Of a stretch of DNA of 64,000 nt, positions 1 to 11,159 are shown in pieces. The notes under the pieces are model-generated. The model made no database searches. It saw only the letters and a program-made list of their open reading frames with translations, and was not told where the DNA came from. Origin of the DNA: Apodospora peruviana (taxonomy: Eukaryota; Ascomycota; Sordariomycetes; Sordariales; Lasiosphaeriaceae); NCBI GenBank assembly GCA_033439685.1, contig JAUEDM010000001.1, positions 6,076,001 to 6,140,000 of the forward strand, in the 5' to 3' direction. Numbering within the stretch: the stretch's first letter is position 1; each line of letters starts with the position of its first letter. Both the position numbers and the translations under genes were made by a program.

Positions 1-1169
1 GAACTCGGCATCGCGCAGCGCCATGGCATGCTCGAAATCCTGTCGTTCTATCGCCTGGGCCACCTGCTTTGTATCTAAGACGGCTTCCATCAGTGGTTTT
101 CTGACAATCTTGTTCTCTGTGATTGCGATGAAGCATGTTTTTGTCTCTGGGGTGGCCTCTAGAACAGCCTTTACGGCCTCAACACCCTGCAGAGTCGCGA
201 GCATTCTGTCATATGCGACGGCAGTGCCTCCTCTTTGGACGTGACCCAGAGTAGTGATTCGAGTGTCGAGACCAAGGCCGTCTTTGTCGGCGAGAAGATC
301 TTTGACCATCGTCGGTGTGATCTTGTTTCCTTGTCTGTCAAGGGCGCCCTCGGCAATGATGACGATGGTCTTTCGCTTGCCCAGCTCCCGGTGCTATGGC
401 TACCCCTTAGCTCGCGCCCCAAATGCTACAAACAAAGGGGAAGCAGACAAACCTGTTGGATGATGCCGCACATTTCCTCTTTCCAATTGTCTTCCCTAGG
501 TTTCTCCGGAATGAAGATGAAATCTGCGCCGGTTGCCACACCGGCCATCAGAGCTAGCCAGCCACAATGCCTGCCCATGACCTCAATGACGAAAGCACGG
601 GAATGGGACGAGGCGGTGGCCTCAATCAGATCGACGGCGTAGCAGATTCTCGCAAGAGCCGAGTAGCAGCCAATGGTGGCATCTGTACCAGACAGATCAT
701 TGTCAATCGAACCAACCAGGCCGACAATGTTGAGGTGCTTGTACGCCTGGATCTGTTCCGCCTTCAGCTCGCCAGTCGACACGAGCTCGTCCAGGAGCGA
801 CGGCCATTCAGCACGAAACCTGTCAGCTCCGGTGAGAGAGCCATCTCCTCCGCAGATAATGAGGGCATCAATGCCGTTCAGGATCATGTTCTTGGCCGCA
901 GTCAAGCGGCCTGAACGCTCGTAGAAGGCCATACACCGTGCGGTGCCAATGAGAGTGCCGCCCTCGGAGAGCCAGCCTCGCACATCGTGCCAGTCCATTT
1001 TCCGTATGAGATCACCGCCGCGCACCAGGCCCTCATAGCCCTCGTAGACACAATAGGCATCGCAACCCATGTGGATTGCCATACGGACACAGGCACGGAC
1101 TACGCCGTTCATGCCCGGCGAGTCACCGCCCGAGGTCATGATTGCGATCTTCTTCTTGCCCGCCGCCAT
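1..1169 (-). CDS. pfkA: ATP-dependent 6-phosphofructokinase, N-terminal half (partial)
   Basis: Glycolytic enzyme that phosphorylates fructose 6-phosphate to fructose 1,6-bisphosphate in the cytosol. Two exons are visible, 453..1169 (239 codons) and 393..1 (131 codons), separated by a 59-bp intron (GTTTGT donor, TAG acceptor). The frame stays open to the window edge, so the 3' part of the gene lies outside. The start at 1169 (MAAGKKKIAIMTSGGDSPG) puts the ATP-binding glycine motif near residue 10, as in fungal homologues. Further signatures are GGDGSLTGA, GSIDNDLSGTD, IEVMGRHCGWLALMAG and, in exon 2, HVQRGGTAVAYDRM. Fungal PFK is a tandem duplication of about 780 aa; the 370 aa seen here are the catalytic N-terminal half. 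An in-frame ORF extends upstream to 1337, but that region is not family-like and I treat it as 5' leader. Transcribed divergently from MED17. Confidence 0.95.
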
Positions 1170-2614
1170 CTTGTGTGTCGTCGCGTCGAGTGACTGGGGA
1201 AGAGACTGTCTGGGGGGCCGAAGGAGTAAGTCGAGCAGGGTCGAGCGACGGAGAAGGGCAAAGAGATGGTGGAAGGGAGAGAAGATAATGGAGAAGGGCC
1301 GTAAGAAAATGTTTCGAATTGATACACGAATAGGCATGCTACAGGCAGCGGGCCTGGGGGGTAGATATTAGAATCTAGGGTAGGCTCCAGGACGCGGCCT
1401 TTTTGGAGATGTTTTACGAAGGTGATATCAAATCGTGGGAATGGTGAGGGAATGGAAGGCAGCAAGCGGTCACTTTGACGCACGACGACGACAGCCCGCG
1501 TGGAACTGTAAGGCAAGGTACCTTCCAGGTTGTGTATACGGTGCGGTACTGTGGACCTTAGAGGTCCTGTAAAGTCCGGGTTACTGGCGCAGCCCATCAT
1601 CAGCAGCAGCTGCTGACGGCTTTGCAAAAAGCTCTTATCTTATCGGAGCGCGGGGTGGCAGGAAAGCTGCCAGTGCCAGGTGGGGAGCTCGCTCTGGCAC
1701 GCAGAAGGATGGTGGGGCCAAAGGCCAGTGGCAGTCGAGTGACTCGAGTCCAGGACAGCCCAGCCAAGCCCGCAAAATATCCCTCAGTGAGCGATTTGCC
1801 CAATGAGCAGTTTTGTTTGGCTGTTCTGACATTGGAAAATAAAACGAGGTTTGGACTGAATTGTAACCCAAGTCGGCGGCTCGATGCAGTGAGGGCTTTT
1901 CAGTTCCACGACTACAACAACTGATCGCCGATGCATCCAATACGTAAGGTATCAACCAACCAGATCCATACCAGGTACCTACCTACCTACCTAACAGGCA
2001 GATCTGCGAGGTATAAACTGCACGGCTTGAGATGGTCCAAACGACCATCAGGCAGCTCAACTCAGTTCAACTGCAGGCGGCCCTACAGTACACACCCGGC
2101 GGTACTGTAGCTGGGTACCTGATGTACAGAGCGTGAAGCTTGAGATCAGATCCAGTTGATGTTCCAAGTTGGTATGCATCGGAGATCTTTTTGGTATCCA
2201 AATTGAGAACGTAGGCACAGCTGTCAGGTGCTGGGCGCCAGCTGCCAGGTGTCGGTTGTCAGGTACCATCGCAACAAAGCACGTCGATCGTGGATTCCCC
2301 AAATCTACCTCCGGCTTCCATCTGATCTTTGTTGGGCCGCTTCATGATCAGCACATTCCCGTCCGCGAAACTTAATCTGTACCTAACTCCCGTCGGTACC
2401 TTACTTTTCGGGATCCAATGCAGTGGTAAAGTAAGGTACTGACCCAGCTGCAGGCGCGCGTGCCTCGCAGCAAACTTAAACTTGGTCAATACAAAACAAT
2501 ATACTTCGCCCAAGCCATCGATTTCTCTCTCTCCCGTCTCTCTCTCTCTCCATCTATCAATCAGTTTTGGTTCCGCAACAGTGCTTGACAAGTATCACTA
2601 CCAAGACCGCAGCC
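1170..2614. promoter_or_regulatory. Divergent intergenic region, PFK / MED17
   Basis: No gene is recognised in these 1.4 kb, which must hold the promoters of both flanking genes. A run of TACCT units lies at 1973..1994 and related AGGTA/TACCT words at about 2385..2435. A CT-rich tract (2523..2551) sits about 65 bp before the MED17 start and resembles the pyrimidine-rich leaders common in filamentous fungi. Short ORFs on both strands show no family features. Confidence 0.6.
2523..2551 (+). promoter_or_regulatory. CT-rich leader tract before MED17
   Basis: Nearly pure pyrimidine stretch (TCTCTC repeats) on the coding strand about 65 bp upstream of the MED17 ATG. Such CT tracts are commonly found near transcription starts of filamentous fungal genes; the role here is inferred from position only. 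Confidence 0.4.
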
Positions 2615-4513
2615 ATGGATCCGAATCGTCGTCCACTTTCGCTGCAGCCTCCTCCGGGTCCTCGCCGAGGTCCGAGAGACCTTGCCGAGGCCATCCAGCG
2701 AATAAGGGCCATGCCCGGCGGCTTTCGGGGGCGGGGTAGGAATCAGGTTCCGGCGAGTGCAGCACCGGCGGATCAGGCAGTCGAGGCAGAAGCCGCATCT
2801 GATGTCGAGATGCGTGTCGCCCATCAGCGGCTTGTCAGAAATATAACCGATGCTCATAACGCGAGCAAGAGGTCCGCCGAGCTCATCTCCCTCTTACTCT
2901 CCAGAGACAACCCATCGCAAGGAGCCGCCAACGTTTCCCCCGAACTGCGTAACGTAGTTGGCCTCGGCACACTCGGCGCCACCGTCCTTGACCGGCCTTC
3001 TACTTTGATCCAGGACAGGGTACCCGACAACAAGATGATAGCCATCGGCAAGAGATTGCTGGATTGCAGCAAAAATGCCAACACCGCATCTTCGGCGGCA
3101 GCAAGGTTACAGCAAGAGACTGCACTCGAGACCAAGTACTGGGGCGAGGTGTTGGCAGTGAGCGAGAAAGGCTGGTCCACTGGCCGTCAGAGAGATGAGC
3201 CGCCTGAGACTATGCGTGTGAAGTTTGGCTTTTCCAATGCCGCCCCGGCCTTCAAAGCCGCCAGCACTGCGGTCATGAAACGATCAGAGGACGGGAGTGT
3301 TCGTCTCGAGCATGGCAAACCGGGGGCCGAATTGGAACGACTGCAAGTCACCATCCTACAAGATGGCGTGCTTGTTGGCAGGTCGTCTCTTCCCAGACCT
3401 CTCTCTGGGAATGTTCCTCTGGAAGATCAAGTCAAAGAAGCTCGCAACACCAGATTTGCCCAAGAGCTATGGCAAGAGCTCAACGTGGAAGGCCGCACAT
3501 TGATTGGACATGGCGTCCAGCTGGAGAAATCTGCCGTAACGTACGCCATTAACCCCACAAAATCAATGGTATTCCGACTTGTGGCCTTGGACCAGGATGA
3601 GTCTTCAAGCGCCATGCCTTCCGGAACGGAAGACGACATAGCGGAAATGGCAAACATTACGCTGCAGCTGCTTCTGAGCAATGCCCATCGCCAGACTGAA
3701 AAAAGACGCGCCGGGCAAAGCACACCAGGTGCGGACAGAGGTCATGAACCTCCTTATGCTCTCTTATTGCCAATCATCACTTCTCTCCGGCATGAACAGA
3801 CCATCAAGAGCTGCAGCGAATCTCTGCTGGCTGTCACTCGTCTCCTCCGGTCTGCCGGCCTGGAGTCTTCCTTTACGATGACTGAGCTACCAGTCAGCTT
3901 TTCGACCCGCTCTGTCCCTTCCGAGACACTCGCAGCAAACCTGATGAGACCTCCCGATGTTCAGTTCGACTTGATAATTACTCAGGATTCTCGGCTAAGG
4001 ATCATGGCGAAGCCTTCCTCCAAATTCGGAACTAGGTTCTCTGTCCACCTTCTGCCGCCTACGCGACCCGGGTCGCAAAACCACTTATCCGAGAGCTTCC
4101 CGCCTGCTTCCCCGGACCCCAACAACCAGTGGAACGATGGCATGTATGACAATACAGAACAGCTATTCTGGTATATCCACAATGCCGTTCCTCGAGCACT
4201 TGTTTTACACTGCAAGCCCATTACCAACAAAGTCAAATCCAGCGAGAATGGCGGTGATCCTTCTTCCAACTGGGTTATCGACATCAGCGGCACGCGCCTG
4301 ATCGATGATGCAACAGGTCGGTTCGGTGTCAAATTCGACTTTCGTCTGAACGACGTTTCGGGTTATCCCGAACTCCATGTCACTGGAGACTTGATAGAGC
4401 AGGGTAAACCTGCCCAGAGGAACTGGAAATGGAGCACCGACCAGGATCAGCTTAGTGGTGGGAATCTGGACGATATTGTCACGACGATATTGTCCAATGG
4501 GCCACGCTCCTAG
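2615..4513 (+). CDS. MED17: Mediator complex subunit 17 (Srb4/MED17)
   Basis: Head-module subunit of the nuclear Mediator complex, which links transcription activators to RNA polymerase II. Single-exon gene of 632 aa. The start at 2615 is the ATG in a good context (gcagccATGG); an in-frame upstream triplet at 2567 would only add a non-conserved stretch. The hallmark fungal MED17 segment is clear: a heptad-like helical region (about residues 75-160), then ETKYWGEVLAVSEKGWSTG and RVKFGFSNAAPAF at about residues 185-220, followed by the long alpha/beta C-terminal half. Length fits the family. It ends TTILSNGPRS-TAG, after which the same frame stays open for 265 codons (see the next feature). An essential general transcription factor in yeast. 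Confidence 0.9.
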   Translation: MDPNRRPLSLQPPPGPRRGPRDLAEAIQRIRAMPGGFRGRGRNQVPASAAPADQAVEAEAASDVEMRVAHQRLVRNITDAHNASKRSAELISLLLSRDNPSQGAANVSPELRNVVGLGTLGATVLDRPSTLIQDRVPDNKMIAIGKRLLDCSKNANTASSAAARLQQETALETKYWGEVLAVSEKGWSTGRQRDEPPETMRVKFGFSNAAPAFKAASTAVMKRSEDGSVRLEHGKPGAELERLQVTILQDGVLVGRSSLPRPLSGNVPLEDQVKEARNTRFAQELWQELNVEGRTLIGHGVQLEKSAVTYAINPTKSMVFRLVALDQDESSSAMPSGTEDDIAEMANITLQLLLSNAHRQTEKRRAGQSTPGADRGHEPPYALLLPIITSLRHEQTIKSCSESLLAVTRLLRSAGLESSFTMTELPVSFSTRSVPSETLAANLMRPPDVQFDLIITQDSRLRIMAKPSSKFGTRFSVHLLPPTRPGSQNHLSESFPPASPDPNNQWNDGMYDNTEQLFWYIHNAVPRALVLHCKPITNKVKSSENGGDPSSNWVIDISGTRLIDDATGRFGVKFDFRLNDVSGYPELHVTGDLIEQGKPAQRNWKWSTDQDQLSGGNLDDIVTTILSNGPRS

Positions 4514-5308
4514 GCTGGGGAGGGGCCCGTCGACCCGCTGAGCACTACATCTGACTTCAATGATACTGCGATTGAAGCGCTGGAGCATGACTCTGGCACG
4601 CCGGAGCCAGGTGCTGGGACCCGGTTTCTCGCAGTGTCTAGTGACTGGCTATCAAGCCAGATATTCCACGGCCCATATCTCACAGGGGAAGATACCCAGC
4701 CCACTGGAGTACCTGTCCATGAAACACCCAGCCCATCATATCTAGCCACCGGAATATCGCTTGACGACGTCTTTGAAACAGCAGCTGGATTATCTCCTAC
4801 TCCACCCCATCCAACTGGAATGCCGCCTGAGAGCGTCCCCGAACCACCCGGTTTATTGCCCGATCTACCCCAACCCACCGAGATGCCGCTTGAGATCATC
4901 TCTCATACACCGGGTAGATCATCTCATATAACATCCAATCCCCCAACCCAACCCACTGGAGCACCACAACCTGCTACTCTCTCGGCTACTAATGCCTACG
5001 CACCACAACCTGTTACTTTCCCGGCTACTGATAACTACCCGCTCGGTGCGAGCGAGGAATTGAGCGGCCAAGCTCGCTGGGACTTTTTATACGACCACGG
5101 CCTCGCGGAAAACACTAGACGAAGACACTGGCGAGCAGAAATCACGTGGATAACTGGTGTTTCGCAACCTATGTGCAAGAGATGTCGAGAAACTTGGCCG
5201 GGCGGTCTTGGTAAGCGCCTATATCCTGAGTGCAGGGTTTCCTCAACCCTACCATGGCAGCTGTGTGCACTCTGTCAATTCGTGGGCCACGGTTGCCAGC
5301 ACGATTGA
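4514..5308 (+). other. Pro/Thr-rich, Cys-containing open frame continuing from the MED17 stop
   Basis: The MED17 reading frame remains open from directly after its TAG (4511..4513) to TGA at 5306..5308: 264 sense codons without a stop and with no in-frame ATG before 4820. The predicted peptide looks protein-like. It carries repeated P-T-G/E-x-P units (QPTGVP, HPTGMPPE, QPTEMPLE, QPTGAP), then a charged helix-like segment and a Cys/His cluster near the end (CKRCRETWPGG, a further C, CALCQFVGHGCQHD) that could bind zinc. I do not recognise the family; the Cys pattern loosely recalls short Cys-rich domains of unknown function found in filamentous fungi. It may be a stop-codon readthrough extension of MED17, a degraded gene whose start is lost, or an orphan gene starting at 4820 or from an unseen upstream exon. 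Confidence 0.4.
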
Positions 5309-6483
5309 TGGCCTTGATACCCGCCGTCTACGAAGATAAAGCATACAAGGGGGTTGTGGACCAAGCGAGATGTTGCATTTTTAAGAAGGCGTTAGACAGC
5401 GGTGACAGTATTAGTAGTAATGATAATAGCGACGTTGAGTTAGAGCAATATTCTGACTTCTCACACAAATCACACTGTGGCCCACCGCATACTGTAAGCA
5501 GATACTTTATACCGTAAGAACCTCCAAGGAATTTTTTGACGCAGGAGAGAGGGTTAGCTTGCATGAACCACACAATCTACTTGAGTTAAGAGTTCGTGAT
5601 GCTCCACCCCGTTGAGATAGAATTGTTGCCCTGTGATCCCACCACATATGTCCTTAGGCTCGATTGAACAGGAGAAGCGCAGATGTGAGGCTGAAGTCTG
5701 AGACAGTAAGAGGCCATTTATAGCTCTGGGAAGGCGACACTTGCTGATCGAGATACTCTGACTCTGATGGGGGAGGGCAGAGGTAGGCATATTTAATTGC
5801 CAAGTCAATTTCCCGGACAGGTTGAAATGTAAGGGACCTAAAGTACGTGACTGGCAGCCATTACCAGGACCGCCTACTCTATCACCACAAGGGGGCAGTT
5901 CCTCCATCTTTGATGAGACGGGTCGGTGGTGAATCCAGTCCGAATGCTTCGGAAACTTTATCACAGCTATTTTGGACTGCGGTTTTTGAATGCTGTGTCG
6001 TAGTAAATTCCAAGGGACGCTAGGCTCTTCTTTTGGCAAACGTTACGGTTGTCATGGAGTAAGTTTCGAATTGTGTCTCTCTAGCGGACGAAAACGAATC
6101 GGCAAGATAAGCTCTGAAGTATTTTATGGGAATTCAACGATAGATAGTCTGCACCTAGTCTTTTTTCCAAAACATTGTTCGATATTTATCCATTTGAAAC
6201 GTCTCCGGACGTAGGTACAAGGAAACAGAAGGAGTTGGGTAGAAAAGGGAAGAGGTAAAGGATATATACAGAATGCCTGAGACGATACGCCTAAAATAGT
6301 ACTCGACTCAACGCCAAAGAGAATGCCGAAAGGACAACTTGAAGTAGTGTTTCGAGAGAGAAGAAAGATGGAATACAAAATAAAGTAACAAAAGACAGGA
6401 AAGAAAGCATTCTTAAGGATATCATCAAAGCAGAGAGAAGCAGGGCATGATTACTGGTTAAACCCATATATCTCTTACACGAC
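5309..6483. other. Intergenic, no gene recognised
   Basis: About 1.2 kb between the open frame after MED17 and the 3' end of the beta-propeller gene. Short ORFs such as 5554..6039 on the minus strand show no motif, repeat or codon pattern suggesting a protein. The right end (6380..6483) is AT-rich and should be 3' UTR of the propeller gene. Confidence 0.5.
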
Positions 6484-7864
6484 TCATATTAACAAGGCCA
6501 TACCCATCGAGTTCGCACCAGCGCCAAGGCCCGACAGCTTGGCACTCTGAAGCAGCTTCTTGGTCACGACGTTGACGACGCTGACGGCCGCTTGCGTCGT
6601 GCCGTTCCCGGGGCTGAGGGCATAGACGAGCTCCCCTCCGGCCCGGAGGTCGATCACGCCCGGGTCGCCGGTGACCGACATGTCCACCTCATTCAGCACG
6701 GCAAGCTCGCCACCGCCGTTACGGCCGACCTCGACCAGCCTGTTGATGCCCACGTCCGTCACGAAAGCCGTACCCGTGGCGGGCGAGATGGCGGACCAGC
6801 AGGTGGCCTTTTGGTCTGCAAGGGCAACCTTCGCTACCGTTTCGGCCTTGCCGGTAGTCCCATCAATGTTGAGGATAGCTACGCCAAACGATGCGTCCGT
6901 CACGAGCACGGCGGACGCACCTGGGATGGCTACGGAGCCGAATAGCACGGCTGTTCCCTCGGGCGAGGAGCGGACGTTGTCTCGCGAAACGGAAACTGCT
7001 GCTGCTGCCGCCGCCGCCCCTTTCTCTCCTCCGGCGGAGGTCTCGTTATTGTTGGTCCTTTTGAAATTACGGCCGCCAGTTTTCTGCTCAACGGCGTAGG
7101 CTGCAATGAAGCCGGTGTTGTTCTTAGCGGGATCACCCTTGACGGTGGCAAGAAGCTGGGTCTCATCGCTGGAGAAGAAGACGTGGGAGACGGTGTTGGT
7201 CGGGCCGACGGGAGGCGTCGACTGGTTGAGCTCGAACCCGCGCAGCTCGTCCATCTCCCCGACGCCAGCCTCGGACGAGAAGCTGGCGCAGGAGACGCCC
7301 GCCTTCTTTCCCGTCAAGCCGACGCAGACGAGCCCAAGCTTTTCCGACGCTGCGACGGTATTGGGGAACTCGCCTGGGATGACGACGGGATCGCCGACCA
7401 TGCGGAGCTTGAGCGGGTCGGCTGGGTTGATGGCCAGCATGGATATGCTGTTGGAGCCTGCGTTGACGGCGAAGATATTCTGTGAGGTGGTTCATTAGAA
7501 CTAACTCGTATAACTAGATGGGCATATCAGAGGGAACATCAGAGAACCTTACCATGCCAGCAATGGTCAAGGCAGACTGGCTAAACAGGGCATCCGGGAC
7601 TGCCGACTTGTTTGTTGACCCGTCGATACCGTTCGCGCCGGCACCGCCGGTAGCAAGCACCGTTGCTTTCCCCGTGACCAACCCATCGGCCCCAAGTTCC
7701 ACCGCGGCGACGGTGTTTTCCTCATTATTGGTGATGAAGTAGAAAGCCTTCGCGTTGGCAGCACCGGCCGCGGCCGCTTGACGGGCTGAGGGACGGGATG
7801 CTACTCCGCCTGCCATGCCAAGCACAGCGGTGGCAACGAGTGAGTATCGGATGAGCGAATGCAT
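6484..7864 (-). CDS. Secreted beta-propeller protein, 3-carboxymuconate cyclase-like
   Basis: Predicted secreted protein of 435 aa in two exons (7553..7864, 104 codons; 6484..7479, 332 codons) around a 73-bp intron (GTAAGG donor, CACAG acceptor). The start gives a signal peptide (MHSLIRYSLVATAVLGMAGGVAS). The mature part repeats blade-like strands: FYFITNNEENTVAAVEL, IFAVNAGSNSISMLAINP, VSHVFFSSDETQLLATV, AVLVTDASFGVAILNI, GTAFVTDVGINRLVEV, ELVYALSPGNGTTQAAVSVV. The pattern fits seven-bladed lactonase/YVTN-type propellers, which in fungi are often annotated as 3-carboxy-cis,cis-muconate lactonizing enzyme-like and include abundant cell-surface antigens. An Ala/Asn/Gly-rich loop interrupts the propeller at about residues 255-285. 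The catalytic role is unproven; secretion is well supported. Confidence 0.75.
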
Positions 7865-9445
7865 CTTTAGGTTCCTGTTGGTAGATGGAAAAAATAAATG
7901 AGTTGTCTTGGTGAGCTATAAGGAGAGACTAAAAGAAAGAATGGATGGCCCTTCACCAGGAGGGAAAGATTAGTTTGTTGACTAGTCGAGACAAGAAAAG
8001 AAGGGATATCAGGAATAGTCTTACTCGGTCCCATGGTCTCTTCAAGACATTTATACATTGGGACCTCCGAGTCTCTCCGGGAGGAGAAAAACCGCTTACC
8101 CATGAGGCCCAGTTTCGTGATAGACAGGACGAGACAATTTCAACATGGGCTGTCTGCAACACCACAACTTGCGTTTGTTCATCCCATCTCTCATAACTAC
8201 AATAATTCTTCAGACATTACGGTAGTGACTAGGTAGACGAGAGTCGACGACCAATTCCCTCAAACCCATTTCCGTCCCCAGGAACCACTCAGATTCCCGT
8301 GTGTAATCAATTATAAGTAACTAAGTGCAGACCTTGTAAGATCGCTGACCAGGGGTGCCTGGGCTTCCTTTCTGTTGGAAGGGTCAGTCTGATGGCTCGA
8401 CGCAACACACGTTTCCAGCAACGGGCCACTGGGTGACCATGACTAAATTATCGTTAGCGTTAATAGTCAGCCAAAGGCGTAGCTACGAGAGCTTGAATAA
8501 TTCCTTTGGCCGTGCATCTTGTGCCGCCGCCAAGCCTGTCGATGCCGATTGCCGGGAGGTATTCCCAGGTAAAATGTCCGGTTTCCAGGTTTCAGAATCA
8601 TTGTACCACAGCAGTAGAAATGATAAAAGTGTGAACAAAATGATGTAACCAGGGTTGATGGGCCGCCGCCCCATAGCCAGTCGTACATATACCCGTGTAC
8701 TGCAAGTAAGAGCGAAGCTGAAACGTGGTGCTCGGCAAGTTTTGGAGGGGCGAGGGCGATCATTTGTAAACATTTCCCCTGACAGACAGGCCGGGTCTCA
8801 AAAATGATGTGGAATCAGACATTCGGTGAAGGTACTAGCTCCAAAACTCTTTGATTCCATTCAAACTTGAACTGTCTGGACCAAAAACCAAAGAGACGAC
8901 ATTGGACCGAATGAATTAAATGTCAAAGGATGAGAAATATTAGTCCTCCAATGAAATGACTACCAGGTAGGTTCTTTAGGACAGTGCTCCTCCTCATTCT
9001 GAGCAAGCAACCTCGCCTCCCGACACACCTAGGTGCTATGTTACATGGACCTTGGCAATATGTAATACCGGAGTCGAACCCCGCGATCCGGGCCGACAAG
9101 TTGCCAAGCCGGGACAGCCGAGTCGGGGGCCCACATAACCGGTCGGTCCCGGAGCCGTTGAGACGGAGGTCTCTCGGAGCAACTGGAATTCTCGGTTTGA
9201 GGCCACGTGCTCATTTATTTGTTTATCAACGAACCGAATACACAACGCTAAAATCTACGCCGGCTGTGATTTAACTCCCACACCTTTCTATCCGTCCTAC
9301 CAGTAATATCTCATGTCCCAATACACAAGGTACCTACCTACCTGAGGTACCCAAGTCCCGCTTTAATACCAATATCACCCATCCATCACATTTATCTCAT
9401 GATAACCGCCACCCCCGAATCCTCATGACCATTATGCAACGCCGA
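7865..9445. other. Intergenic, promoter of the beta-propeller gene and flanking DNA
   Basis: No gene is firmly recognised in these 1.6 kb. The left part is the promoter and leader of the propeller gene. A 63-codon minus-strand ORF at 8483..8674 encodes a possible signal anchor but has no continuation. A TACCT/AGGTA word lies at 9327..9352. Confidence 0.5.
8050..8055 (-). promoter_or_regulatory. Possible TATA box of the beta-propeller gene
   Basis: TATAAA reads on the minus strand about 185 bp upstream of the ATG at 7864. Position and sequence fit a TATA element of an inducible secreted-protein gene, but no transcription start can be seen, so this is a weak call. Confidence 0.25.
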
Positions 9446-10336
9446 TCATTCCGCAGCAAACATACTCATGTAAACCCCCCATCCCAATCCCGCCAAACTG
9501 CCCGTCAAGTTTCGCGCCTCGACCGTCTTGAGCACGGCAAAATTCAGTACGCTCACAAACGGCCAGAAAGTCCAGCTCGCCTTCAGAATGCCAAAGAACT
9601 CGGCGCGCGATTTGGCCCAGACACTTGCCCAGTCGACGGCGTCGTACTGGAAGGCGCCGCTGCCGCTCTTCAAAAAGTCCAACCCCTTCGCCGGTTCCCC
9701 GTAGCCTGCCGCGTCGCGATGCGCCATACCGGCGCGGACACCATGCATAAACATGCTAAAAAGCAGCGTGTTGAGCGCGGCGCCGACGGTCTGGTCCAGG
9801 ACCGCCTTGATCACCGTGTTGCGCTTGTTCAGTTTCGGCTCGACCAGGCGGCCTTCTTTCGCCTCGCGGTCGAGCTCTTTCTCGTTGCCCGCGGCCGCGG
9901 ACGCGATCGCTTCCTTAGTTGGCTCGATGTGATATGAGGGAAATGAAGCTTCGAGGAGTTCTTGCCTATGACCAGGTATTAGAGAGAAGAGAAAAATGTG
10001 AGGGGTCCATGACTGAAGACTCACCACATGAAATTTGGCGGCGTGGTGACTATGCTGAACATGATGAACTGGACAACTGGCACCCAGTCGATGATGAACG
10101 ATTTCTGACCCCAACAAAATCAGCATGAAATAATCGAGCACTGAGGTGATTATGTTTATTATTTCGTTATGTGAGAAGGAGCCTATAAGACGGCGTGGTA
10201 GGCCATTCTATGAATACCTTACGTGCTTACATACCTGTTCCCTTTGGGCAGCGATGAACTGGGCCAGGACATTTGAGATGCCGCTGATGATGGACGACTG
10301 GATGGTCGCGATGATGATGGGCGGAATCGGCGCCAT
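9446..10336 (-). CDS. Mpv17/PMP22 family integral membrane protein
   Basis: Small multi-pass protein of the Mpv17/PMP22 family, whose members sit in the mitochondrial inner membrane or in peroxisomes. Three exons: 10235..10336 (34 codons, MAPIPPIIIATIQSSIISGI...), 10025..10104 and 9446..9965, with introns of 130 and 59 bp. They join to 233 aa in one frame. Family signatures are the N-terminal helix with NVLAQFIAAQ, the junction PPNFMWQELLEASFP across exons 2 and 3, DQTVGAALNT, and the C-terminal SRAEFFGILKASWTFWPFV, with TFWPFVSVLNF matching the diagnostic W-x-x-WP-x-x-x-x-x-NF-like motif. Compared with yeast Sym1 (about 200 aa), a charged insert (EKELDREAKEGRLVEPKLNK) separates helices 2 and 3. 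Substrate or channel role is unknown. Confidence 0.85.
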
Positions 10337-11159
10337 CTTGGGGTTCCTGGGTTGAAAACAAGTCGCAAGTCTCGTGTGTACGTGTATCCGCTCAGGCAAC
10401 TCGTCTGAAATCAGGTTGATGACTAGAATTTGGATGTGTAGGTATGGAGGAGGTCTACACCGTTTGTGTGATAAGTGAAGCTGCTCAGATTGTTGCGACA
10501 GCAGAAGCGTGGTAGCGGTCGGCGGTTTGACGGGTGCCCCACTTCCTTCCTTGGAAGTACACAAGCTGCCAGTAATCATTGAGGTTTCCTTTTGTTGTAG
10601 ATTTGGTAGGTTTCGGAGAAGACCTGAATCTATAATTTATAATGGAAAAATGAAAAAGTCGAAGAAGCTACAACGGAATTAGAGTCCTTGTTTGAGTGAG
10701 GAAACAGCAACTCATCAAAAGGAAACGCAAACAATGCCACACCTTACCAGCAGGTGCATGTGTGCATCACTGCAACCAGGAAACGAACACGTTAATAACA
10801 TGGAAACGAGATTTCGGCTGTTGGTACTGCTTGATGTCGGATGAGGACAGGCACAGGTTCGGTTGCAGTTCGGCCAAGCAAAACGTAGGCGCCTGCAGCA
10901 GAGCGACACTCAACCAAGCACATGCTCAAGAGCAACAGACGAATAGTTTTAAACACCCCGTTGTTGAACTCTTATTATACAGTTTGTTTGTTCATCTCAT
11001 TGCCATAAAATATAGACTCTTACATCCAGACCCTAATTACCATGCGCCCCGGTTAAGCAATGCTTCCTCCACGTAATCCGACGTCCATCGTAAACAGTTC
11101 CCTCAGAGCCTACGCCCCGGGGAACCCTGGCACTAGTAACTAAGGTAACTGACGAGCTT
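10337..11159. other. Intergenic between the Mpv17-like gene and YIF1
   Basis: Holds the 5' region of the Mpv17-like gene and the 3' end of YIF1, both on the minus strand. Short plus-strand ORFs such as 10696..11076 have no recognisable features and I see nothing else here. Confidence 0.5.

Noticed and set aside
4455..4513. Intron removing the MED17 stop (GTGGTG donor, CCTAG acceptor)
   Set aside because: The donor is weak and the removed stretch encodes a plausible MED17 C-terminus, so readthrough or separate-gene models are preferred.
5554..6039. 161-codon minus-strand ORF
   Set aside because: No motif, no repeat, no start context and no recognisable composition; likely chance in intergenic DNA.
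9060..9135. tRNA-like minus-strand stretch with a GGTTCGACTCC T-loop look
   Set aside because: Only two of the five T-stem pairs form, and no matching acceptor stem or anticodon arm could be drawn.
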